The position numbers and the translations under genes are program-made. From contig JADNRX010001238.1 of NCBI GenBank assembly GCA_015501595.1, forward strand, positions 1 to 12,278: DNA of 12,278 nucleotides, written 5' to 3'. Shown here piece by piece: positions 1-6,387 of this stretch (the stretch's first letter is position 1; each line of letters starts with the position of its first letter). The notes beneath the pieces are model-generated. The model did no database searches, was not told the DNA's origin, and was given only the letters and a program-made list of their open reading frames with translations. Origin of the DNA: Hymenopellis radicata. Its lineage: Eukaryota; Basidiomycota; Agaricomycetes; Agaricales; Physalacriaceae.

Positions 1-15
1 GGAATCCGCATTTAC

Positions 16-23
16 ATCGAGAC
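16..23. repeat. Left 8-bp target site duplication ATCGAGAC
   Basis: It is identical to 1235-1242 and directly abuts the left terminal inverted repeat of the hAT-like element. Confidence 0.85.
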
Positions 24-611
24 TAGAGACTGCCACGGATCGCGATCCGAATCGATCCGCGATCCGGTGCACGGATATCCGTGGTCTCAACGTCCAGACC
101 GTGATCCGACCTACGATCCGGATCGCGTACATGATCCGATCCGTACGCGACTCGATCCGCGGATCGGGTCACTCGGATGAACCGCAGATACTGGTGTGTG
201 GGAAGGTTTTTTTTGTGGCAGCGCGGGACGCTCAAGTGAGCGTACCGCATACTGACAACAAAAAAAGGAATAGGATGGGGGGGGGGTGGTTGATGATCAC
301 GTAGGGGGCAGCGGAGAGAGATGGAGCCGGGAAGGAAGATGCGCATCAGTGCTGGCGATGCTCGCCATCTGTGTAGCAGTCGTTATTTATTATCAGTCTT
401 TGTAAAGACAATGAGTAATTAAAGTACGCACTTATCTGCGCGGCGTCGTCAGCAGATGTGCCACGCGCCCGTGATCCTGCCTCATCCGCTTCAAACCTGC
501 TCTGCGGCAGGAAGGAGAGCTCTTCCATCATAGCAGGGCCTCTTGAAGGCCGTCGTCATCGTCGTTGGTCGCCTGCTGCCCATTCGAGGGGCTTACGCGT
601 CAATGCTGGCG

Positions 612-641
612 CGTTGCTAGGGCGTCGTGGCCCTAGCAACG
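612..641. repeat. Perfect hairpin, 12-bp stem
   Basis: CGTTGCTAGGGC (612-623) is followed by the 6-nt loop GTCGTG and its exact complement (630-641). It is the first of the hairpin series in the large hAT-like element. Confidence 0.9.
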
Positions 642-658
642 GTGTGTCGTATCGTCCA

Positions 659-718
659 GCCCTATTGTAGGGCACTCCAGCGGGCGTTGAATGTTGTGCT
701 GCTGTCGTAGAGCAGCAC
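659..718. repeat. Two small hairpins in tandem
   Basis: GCCCTA-TTG-TAGGGC occupies 659-673 (6-bp stem). GTGCTGCT, a 7-nt loop and AGCAGCAC occupy 696-718 (8-bp stem). Each alone could be chance, but they sit in line with much longer perfect hairpins on both sides. Confidence 0.75.
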
Positions 719-741
719 GGCCATCGTCGAGAGAGGACGCC

Positions 742-817
742 AAACGACATGAAGTCGTTTCGGTAACCAAACGACTTGAAGTCGCTTTGGTTAGCAGACG
801 CGATATGAAATCGCGTC
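742..817. repeat. Three consecutive hairpins sharing WTGAA loops
   Basis: The first is AAACGAC-ATGAA-GTCGTTT (742-760). The second is TAACCAAA plus CGAC (764-775), loop TTGAA, then GTCG, a bulged C and TTTGGTTA (781-793). The third is GACGCGAT-ATGAA-ATCGCGTC (797-817). All three have 5-nt loops reading ATGAA or TTGAA, although the third stem has an unrelated sequence. Confidence 0.88.
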
Positions 818-826
818 CGGTGGTGC

Positions 827-904
827 TGAGCGGCGGTGGTGAGCGGCGGTGCTGGCGGGGCAGAGCTGGCGAAAAAAGCGAGGGAGAGAGCCAGGAGAGA
901 GCCA
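827..904. repeat. Short direct duplications
   Basis: TGAGCGGCGGTG occurs at 827-838 and 840-851. GGAGAGAGCCA occurs at 883-893 and immediately again at 894-904. They lie between the two groups of hairpins in the hAT-like element. Confidence 0.8.
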
Positions 905-946
905 AGCGACGGATGGTGGTGGTGGAGAAGAAGCGTGAGAGCTCTC

Positions 947-981
947 GATCGCTCGGGATCGATGATTGATCCCGAGCGATC
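947..981. repeat. Perfect hairpin, 14-bp stem
   Basis: GATCGCTCGGGATC (947-960), loop GATGATT and its exact complement (968-981). Confidence 0.92.
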
Positions 982-998
982 AAGATAAGAACGGATGG

Positions 999-1044
999 TC
1001 AACGACGACCTTGATTTTAAGAAGAAAATCAAGGTCGTCGTTGA
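999..1044. repeat. Perfect hairpin, 20-bp stem
   Basis: TCAACGACGACCTTGATTTT (999-1018), loop AAGAAG and its exact complement (1025-1044). It is the longest perfect stem in the window. If transcribed it would form a stable RNA hairpin. Confidence 0.93.
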
Positions 1045-1070
1045 GCGGTCAAGGATCTGAGGAGTATTTG

Positions 1071-1170
1071 GTACGGATCGCACCAACGATCCGTACACCC
1101 TTCAGCCTGACCGTGATCCGTGGCATGATCCGGATCGTACGGATCGGATCGCAAAAATGCGATCCGATCC
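1071..1170. repeat. Two perfect hairpins built from GATCCG motifs
   Basis: GTACGGATCG (1071-1080), loop CACCAA and complement (1087-1096) give a 10-bp stem. GGATCGGATCGCA (1141-1153), loop AAAA and complement (1158-1170) give a 13-bp stem. A 14-bp palindrome GGCGGATATCCGCC follows at 1194-1207. Similar palindromes occur at the left end (36-49, 70-83, 153-166). Confidence 0.9.
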
Positions 1171-1234
1171 GCGGATCGAGTCGGGGATCGGGTGGCGGAT
1201 ATCCGCCGATTTACCCGATCCGTGGCAGAGTCTA

Positions 1235-1242
1235 ATCGAGAC
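1235..1242. repeat. Right 8-bp target site duplication ATCGAGAC
   Basis: It is identical to 16-23 and directly abuts the right terminal inverted repeat of the hAT-like element. Confidence 0.85.
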
Positions 1243-1735
1243 TCGCACAGAATACGGCCTTCGCTAGACGCGCAAGCCCAGGCCGCTCGCAGGTCAAAAT
1301 AATGGCAGCAACGAAGGCTCTGCTACGTCAGCGTAGCCTAAAGAACTTATGCTGAACGAGTTGCTACTCGATCTGCATGCGTGGTACGTCCTTGGTCACT
1401 TTGTTTCTGATTTTGTTTGCTTATTCGCGACCTCCAGCCCTCTTGCACCGACATACACGACCGATACGCTCAGGACGACTAGGACCGCCTACGCCGACAA
1501 TACACTCATAGAAATGCGGCGCGTCGGAGCGCTGACTGGGAATGTAGACGCCAGGACAGCACCAGCTCCGACGCATCCCGAAAGAGGGCTCTGCCAGGTT
1601 GGTAGCAGGTAGATTTAGCGCTTCCCAGTTCGCAGACGGGGCGGCGGGGTACGTGGTTTTTTATTTGATTTTTTCATACATCTTAACCCTCAGTGGGCAA
1701 AGCCCACGGCAACTGACAGACAGAACGACGCGTAG
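1243..1735. other. Intergenic, no confident gene
   Basis: A GTACGT donor at 1384 and a CCTCCAG acceptor ending at 1437, with a CTGAT branch-like site between them, would make a 54-nt plus-strand intron inside a reading frame open from 1349 to 1612. The encoded protein is not recognisable, so this is only a hint of old exons. A small hairpin (GTGGGC-AAA-GCCCAC) lies at 1693-1707. Confidence 0.35.
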
Positions 1736-2092
1736 GCCTCAAGTAGTTGCCACAACTCAATTGAGTTCAACACTATTCCTAGCTTTGGAGTACTTAACCC
1801 TGGCCAAGCGGGTGCACGTCACATCGAGCGTATCGCGCGGGTACTGGAGCCATTCGTGTCTGCACCTTCCTGGGTGGCGTCCGTGTCTCCTTGCCCAGAG
1901 CACACCGTCCTCTTCAAGGGCTGCGTCGAAGTGACGAGGCCTTACTTTGAAAATCCCAACTTTTATGAATCAACTGGTTCTCTCGCGTGGATAAAAGCGA
2001 GTGGGACGATCGCCGCGCCTTACCACTTGCAATCCCTGCTTTCCCCAGATCGGCCTTACTATTATTATTTTTCGATAATTCCCTCCTCGTAG
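1736..2092 (+). pseudogene. Possible exon remnant of an unidentified plus-strand gene
   Basis: The frame is open from 1736 to 2092. The part from about 1796 to 1985 reads like real protein, with NPGQAGARHIERIARVLEPF and VEVTRPYFENPNFYESTGSL and codon choices similar to the coding exons elsewhere. No start codon or splice partner is certain. A second frame (about 2082-2182, with DTRVSPGQKAAYPFLHFHVE) follows and may be the next exon, entered through the acceptor-like CTCGTAG ending near 2091. I do not recognise the family. A 14-bp palindrome AACTCAATTGAGTT sits at 1754-1767. It could equally be a spurious open frame. Confidence 0.3.
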
Positions 2093-2212
2093 CACCAACG
2101 GACACCCGCGTAAGCCCTGGACAGAAGGCAGCATATCCTTTCCTCCATTTCCATGTCGAGATGTGCATCAGACCGCGAATCTGAACAGTATTGAGATTTG
2201 TTCATTTGCACT

Positions 2213-2566
2213 CCTACCAACACCATCGACGCTCAGGACAACCGGCAGTGTTCGTTCTTGGACTGCTTCACCCGCGACCTCAGCACCAACCTCATCACAG
2301 TCGTCGTCGTCGACTTCAACGTCCACACCTGCAGCGTCCAGTCAATCCCGTATCCCGACCCATTTTCTGGCGGGGCAGTGCGCAAGTACGTCTTTTTTGT
2401 GTGCATTTCTTGCTTCTCTGACTTTGTCGACAGGTTTATCTGTCGCGTGGGCTGCAGATCAAAGAAGCAAGCAAGGACGACATTGCCAGAGAGGTCTCTA
2501 TCACGCATCTCTCCGCGTCATCCTCTTGGACAAGTCATCACACCGGGCTGGATTCTGTTTGACTGA
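2213..2566 (+). pseudogene. Probable exon pair of an unidentified plus-strand gene
   Basis: From about 2249 the frame beginning CSFLDCFTRDLSTNLITV, continuing through DFNVHTCSVQSIPYPDPFSG, has C in nearly every third codon position, a strong coding signal. It runs into a typical donor, GTACGT (2386-2391), and after 48 nt with a CTGAC branch-like site reaches CGACAG (acceptor, 2433). This has the same dimensions as the chitin synthase introns. Beyond it the same frame continues to a stop at 2564-2566; another frame (VYLSRGLQIKEASKDD) would be reached only with a different donor such as GTGCGC at 2378. The family is not recognised. The hAT-like element starts 46 nt later. Confidence 0.4.
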
Positions 2567-2603
2567 GACGGCATCGTAGATGCGTCCAGCTCAAAAGGTG
2601 TGT

Positions 2604-2611
2604 CTACTGAT
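2604..2611. repeat. Left 8-bp target site duplication CTACTGAT
   Basis: It is identical to 3028-3035 and abuts the left end of the 416-bp hAT-like element. Confidence 0.87.
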
Positions 2612-3027
2612 TAGAGCATGCCACGAGTTTCGGCCTGCACAGGTAACTCGCAGGTAACCTGCGACTCGCAACTCGCAACCCGGGTTCGCGCAAGTCGCAG
2701 GTTTGAGGTTGGAGCATTCTCCAAGTACTTGCGCAGGTTCCGGTAGTCAGTTGAGCTATAATATTATGCATATAAACTGTGTTATACATATGAATATGAT
2801 TCAACAGAGCTGCAATAGGCTATAGAGATGATGTTTGCACTTGTTTGACCTCAGTTGGAGGGGATATGAGTGGGTTATAGCTCAAAACTCGTCAAAAACT
2901 CGCAAACTCGCGAGTTTTAGACCCGCGACTCGCGAGTTTGAGACAAGTCGCAAGTCCGGACTTCAGATATGCAAACTCGCGCAAACTCGACCCGCCGGAC
3001 CCGGGTTTAGACTCGTGGCATGATCTA
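2612..3027. mobile_element. Non-autonomous hAT-like element (416 bp)
   Basis: The left end TAGAGCATGCCACGAGT (2612-2628) matches the reverse complement of the right end TAGATCATGCCACGAGT (3011-3027) at 16 of 17 positions. It is flanked by the 8-bp duplication CTACTGAT (2604-2611 and 3028-3035). The TIR shares TAGA and TGCCACG with the 24-1234 element, so both probably use related transposases. The subterminal repeats differ: here AACTCGC and its complement recur many times (about 2645-2690 and 2880-2990) in place of GATCCG. No coding capacity is seen, and the short reading frames inside are by-products of the repeats. Confidence 0.9.
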
Positions 3028-3035
3028 CTACTGAT
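3028..3035. repeat. Right 8-bp target site duplication CTACTGAT
   Basis: It is identical to 2604-2611 and abuts the right end of the 416-bp hAT-like element. Confidence 0.87.
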
Positions 3036-3144
3036 TCATTTTGATCTCTCACTTACCGTCTCTAGCAAGGACAATCACTGCTTGGCCAGCAACAACGATG
3101 AACCCGGATAGCGGGAGCGCGGTGACGCCTCATTACGTCCTCCA

Positions 3145-3335
3145 GCTTGAATATCAGTCTGGGCGCCATTCTCCACCATCGATACGTCCGCCCACAACGA
3201 CCACTCGGATTTCTCTGGTCCTTCATCAGCCATGTGGGTGGTGCCAACTTTCCTCAACATGAGGGACGGATGTTCTTGGGGGAGATTCTCCATTTGGGTC
3301 CTAGAATGTCACGATTCCTTGGTGTAGTAGTATAA
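3145..3335 (+). pseudogene. Possible terminal exon of an unidentified plus-strand gene
   Basis: After an acceptor-like CCTCCAG ending at 3145, a frame reads LNISLGAILHHRYVRPQRP, then FLWSFISHVGGANFPQHEG and LHLGPRMSRFLG, and stops with TAA at 3333-3335. The composition is protein-like and the frame is closed upstream by a TGA at 3123-3125, as expected for an exon. The family is not recognised. It may be the 3' end of the gene whose other exons lie at 2213-2566, with the hAT-like element in between, but no splice connects them unambiguously. An opposite-strand frame (3075-3293) is less convincing. Confidence 0.33.
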
Positions 3336-3427
3336 TGTAATGTAATGGTCACCTCGTTTGCATAGTAATCCCTGAGCTGTGCCCAAGTTCTCTGGGAGAT
3401 GAGAGTTGAGTTGAGTGCATAAGGGTA

Positions 3428-3669
3428 CTGTACCGTTCCGACCGGATATTCGCATAACGCGTCACGCGGCTGTGCGAACCTAACTTACGGCTCAGGATAA
3501 CGCGTAACGGGGCCAGATTTCAGGGTCAAATCGCTCAAAACGGCAATTTTTCGGGCCCGCCTGCGGCGGGACTGCTAAATCGGGCCATGTGCCTGAAAAC
3601 GAACTTGTTCCATGTAAGTTCGCGGCATAACGCGTCACACGCCACGAACCTACGGTCAGAACGGTACAG
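3428..3669. mobile_element. TA-target MITE (242 bp), element A
   Basis: The left end CTGTACCGTTCCGACCG (3428-3444) and the reverse complement of the right end CTGTACCGTTCTGACCG (3653-3669) match at 16 of 17. TA stands on both sides (3426-3427 and 3670-3671), as expected for Tc1/mariner or pogo-type insertions. CATAACGCGTCAC occurs near both ends in the same orientation (about 3454 and 3626). There is no coding capacity. Confidence 0.82.
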
Positions 3670-3671
3670 TA

Positions 3672-4764
3672 TAATCATTTGTTCTTAAGTAAGCTAAAGT
3701 TATCTTGAGCTGACAACTGCAAACACTTGTGCTTTGAGTGTACTTGGAGTAAGCTCAAGGCCCTCAAGGTAACTCAAGCTTGCGACTGTGGCTATCTAAG
3801 ACTCAAGATAACTAAAGCAATCTCAGGACAACCTAATGCCCTCTGGTTAATCACTGTTACAGTGATTAACTCAGGCAGCCTCTAGCCCACAGGCCGTTTC
3901 CTGATAATGGGACCCGGCGATTCTGCAGCGATCAGGGAATCCACAGGTGTCACCGTTATCAGCAGTGTGTGCATGTGTGAGGCGACTGGTGGTAGTGGCA
4001 CAGGCGATGGTGAGCGCTCTACCTTCATTGAGGCTCGCGTCAAGGGTCCTCCGCTGCTGGCACATTTACTAGTGACGGTGGCGGGAGAGCTCCGCAAAGT
4101 CCCGGTCTTTGATACTTTGGGCGACGTTTTGGGCTATCGATGCAGCATAACTGTTTGATCACAGTTAGTAATAGCTCCTCTAGCAATGAAAGACTGCGAA
4201 GGTAAAGGCGAGCAAAAGTTTCTAGCGAGAATGTGGGATACCGACAACGAGCGTATGCAATGGCAAGTGATAAGCCGCAAGCAAGGTATCTATTCGAGCA
4301 AAATTCTCACAAGTAAGGGAAGCGAAAAAAACCGTGCTGTCTGCAGTGTACGGTGTTGTTCAAAAAAAAAGTGGAAGGATTGTCTACTGACGACGTACTA
4401 CACTGAAGGGAAATCAGACCAAAGAACAAGCACGTACACTGTATTGCAGAGATAAGACGAGAGAACAACAGAGAAAATGCCCGAAGGTGGGATACAGGCA
4501 GGATATGTAAGAGGACGAGTGGTGGTGGTGGTCAGAGATAAAGAGAGAGGAGAGAAGGGAACTGAAGAGAACCTTTGTGGACGCAATCAGCGTCAAACAA
4601 GCGTCACGTGTCCGCACTCCGATCGCGTCGCGTATCTGTCAAGTATCGTAACGTATTCGTCCTTACACAGCGGTAGAGTTGCCTGAACCCGCGTTGATAA
4701 GATGCAGTGCTAATGGCGACGCCGTGTCCGCTCGAGCAGAGTACATGCCCAAGTTCTTCGCGGG
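3672..4764. other. Intergenic stretch with inverted repeats, no confident gene
   Basis: From 3690 to 3820 there are many CTCAAG/CTTGAG copies, and a degenerate inverted repeat (GCTAAAGTTATCTTGAG near 3692 against the complement near 3801) suggests a decayed MITE. Perfect hairpins lie at 3846-3870 (11-bp stem) and 4148-4167 (7-bp stem). Between these, an 83-codon plus-strand frame (3907-4158, ending VFDTLGDVLGYRCSITV) looks mildly protein-like but is not recognised. From 4190 to 4764 I see only a poly-A run near 4362 and a purine-rich tract with GTG repeats (4518-4560). Confidence 0.45.
3846..3870. repeat. Perfect hairpin, 11-bp stem
   Basis: GTTAATCACTG (3846-3856), loop TTA and its exact complement (3860-3870). 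Confidence 0.85.
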
Positions 4765-4766
4765 TA

Positions 4767-5021
4767 CTGTACTATTACGACCTAGTCTTCATGGGGCGTT
4801 ACCCGTTACGCATACTCTTCACAGACGTTGCTCTTCATTCAGGGTCCAATTTCCTTATATAGACAGGCGGGAGCGGCGGCGGCAGTCGCCGCCTCAAAAA
4901 ATTTCCTTTTTAGGCCTTACCTGGGGCCCAATTTTAGCTGTTACGTGTTATGGTAGCATGAACTCTTCATTTCACAGGCCCCCGTTACCCGTTATGCGAA
5001 GACTTGCGTGTAATAGTACAG
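4767..5021. mobile_element. TA-target MITE (255 bp), element B
   Basis: The ends start with CTGTACTATTAC (4767-4778, and the complement of 5010-5021), flanked by TA (4765-4766 and 5022-5023). The inverted match continues imperfectly to about 24 bp (20 of 24). Subterminal CGTTACCCGTTA occurs near both ends in direct orientation. A GC-rich palindromic centre (GGCGGCAGTCGCCGCC) lies near 4875-4895. By eye it is about 92 percent identical to the copy split at 5209-5846. There is no coding capacity. Confidence 0.88.
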
Positions 5022-5023
5022 TA

Positions 5024-5206
5024 TAAGGGATCTTGATTCCATCTTCCGACGGGGGTGTTCCGACACGGAGATTCTACAAGCGATGGTGTTTAATCACTCG
5101 ACGATTGATGCGCTAGCCGCATACATGCATAGGGTGCTACAAATCTTTTATGCTCAGCCGAGCTAAAGTGAGACCTGGGCTTTCCGTTCGTTGAGCTTTC
5201 AAGCTG
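5024..5206. other. Intergenic spacer between MITEs
   Basis: No gene, repeat or hairpin of note is seen here. It separates two copies of the same MITE family. Confidence 0.5.
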
Positions 5207-5208
5207 TA

Positions 5209-5846
5209 CCGTACTACTGTCCTATTTCGACCGTAGGTTCACGTCACAGGTCACGAGCCCGAAAAATGAACCTGTTACATAAGCAGGTTACTAGTTTTTT
5301 TTGGCTGTGAACCTGCCCCAAATTGGTCACAAATCCGACTTTTGCTCTCAAATTGGGCTTGGCAGCAGTTTTTATGGGATTTTTCTCCTTTTTGGTGTAT
5401 TTTATGTCTAGAATAGCACATTTTTCTCTAATTATACTGAGATTCAGTCTAAAACCTCTGAAATAACCCTGCCATTGAAAAAATTAGTGAACTTATTTTC
5501 AGTGGGTCACAGTGGTGTGTCCACTGTGAACATCCCACCAAACAAGTTCACGAGGTCACAGGTCACACCCTGTGAACCTACGGTCGAAATACTACAGTAT
5601 TACGACCTAGTCTTCATGGGGCGTTACCCATTACGCATACTCTTCACAGATGTTGCTCTTCATTCAGGGTCCAATTTCCTTATATGGTCAGGCGGGAGCG
5701 GCGGCGGCAGTCGCCGCCCCTAGAAATTTCCTTTTTGGGCCTTACCTGGGGCCAAATTTTGGCCGTTACGCGTTATGGTAGCATGAACTCTTCATTTCAC
5801 AGGTCCCCGTTACACGTTATGCGAAGACTAGACCATAATAGTACAG
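5209..5846. mobile_element. Second copy of the 255-bp MITE (element C), split by an insertion
   Basis: The first eight bases are CCGTACTA (5209-5216); element B has CTGTACTA, one substitution. The remainder (5600-5846) aligns without gaps to 4775-5021 of element B, with about 19 differences in 247 positions. The right end ATAATAGTACAG is followed by TA (5847-5848), and TA also precedes the left end (5207-5208). Between the two parts lies element D plus a second TA. Removing these leaves exactly 255 bp, the length of element B. Confidence 0.88.
5217..5597. mobile_element. TA-target MITE (381 bp), element D, nested in element C
   Basis: The left end (5217-5242, CTGTCCTATTTCGACCGTAG and onward) matches the reverse complement of the right end (5572-5597, CTGTAGTATTTCGACCGTAG) at about 24 of 26 positions. 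TA flanks both sides (5215-5216 and 5598-5599). The interior is AT-rich, with the tract GTCACAGGTCAC repeated near both ends and no coding capacity. Its TIR resembles that of element A (CTGTACCGTTC-GACCG), so the two are probably related families. Confidence 0.88.
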
Positions 5847-5848
5847 TA

Positions 5849-6387
5849 CCGTGGGAGGCGGCGCGGGGTTTCCTGGGTCGTCTTGTGGGTGAGGCTGGCG
5901 GTAGTTAGGATATGTACAGTACATTTGTGTCGTGCTGTAGCCTAGCGTCCGGCGATCTAGATAGGTCCGTGCCGAGTAATTGATGATGATGATGATGAAT
6001 GCATGTAAATGGGATTCGATGCATACCGACCATTACATGCCAGAAGGTGTGGAGAAAATGTTTTTAATGATGCTTAACCGCAGTTTGAGGCCAATCCAGC
6101 CTAAGGAAACAATCAGGTAAGGATGAAGCAACACTGAATCTCCGCAGTCCATACTCTTCACACAAGCAGCCATTGCATGTTATAACATTTCAGTATTACG
6201 ATAAGGAGAGAATCCATAGAAAGCCTATACTAGTAATCGAAATAGATAGTCCGCTGCGACCAAAGCTAGTCCATTACACGACCAAAGAGAGAAAGTACTT
6301 GTAATGCAAAGCAAAGCGATGAGAGAGAGTCGTAAAGATAGTGCCAAGTAGTCCAACGTGATGTGCGGTAACATAATGAGTGTCTGT
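5849..6387. other. 3' flank of the chitin synthase gene
   Basis: This lies between element C and the chitin synthase stop codon, so the part next to 6388 should be its 3' UTR (minus strand). A six-unit TGA microsatellite is at 5981-5998. A near-perfect inverted repeat follows (6001-6012 with 6030-6040, 17-nt loop), built on GCATGTAA and TTACATGC. No canonical AATAAA is seen on the minus strand, and no gene is recognised. Confidence 0.6.
5981..5998. repeat. TGA trinucleotide microsatellite, six units
   Basis: It consists of six uninterrupted TGA units in the 3' flank of the chitin synthase gene. Confidence 0.9.

Larger units (their letters stand above)
24..1234. mobile_element. Non-autonomous hAT-like element (1211 bp), hairpin-rich
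   Basis: The left end at 24-42 reads TAGAGACTGCCACGGATCG. The reverse complement of the right end (1216-1234) reads TAGACTCTGCCACGGATCG, so 17 of 19 positions match. Both ends are flanked by the 8-bp direct repeat ATCGAGAC (16-23 and 1235-1242), the target duplication length of hAT elements, and TAGAG fits the hAT end consensus YARNG. GATCCG and its complement are dense beneath both ends (36-170 and 1071-1222), like the subterminal transposase-binding repeats of hAT elements. No transposase-like reading frame is present, so it would depend on a transposase in trans. The interior holds the hairpin series listed separately. Confidence 0.88.

Noticed and set aside
36..170. GATCCG cluster as a restriction-linker or cloning artefact
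   Set aside because: The motif is concentrated at both ends of an element with its own TIRs and target duplication, which explains it biologically.
556..1098. 180-codon minus-strand frame
   Set aside because: It runs straight through the hairpin series of the hAT-like element. Its sequence is low-complexity and follows the inverted repeats.
2640..3010. AACTCGC repeats as a CRISPR-like or tandem array
   Set aside because: Spacing is irregular, both orientations occur, and the repeats fill the ends of an element with TIRs and an 8-bp duplication. They are subterminal repeats.
4186..4455. 89-codon plus-strand frame
   Set aside because: It is Lys-rich with a poly-A run, has no coding bias or recognisable motif, and has no splice context.
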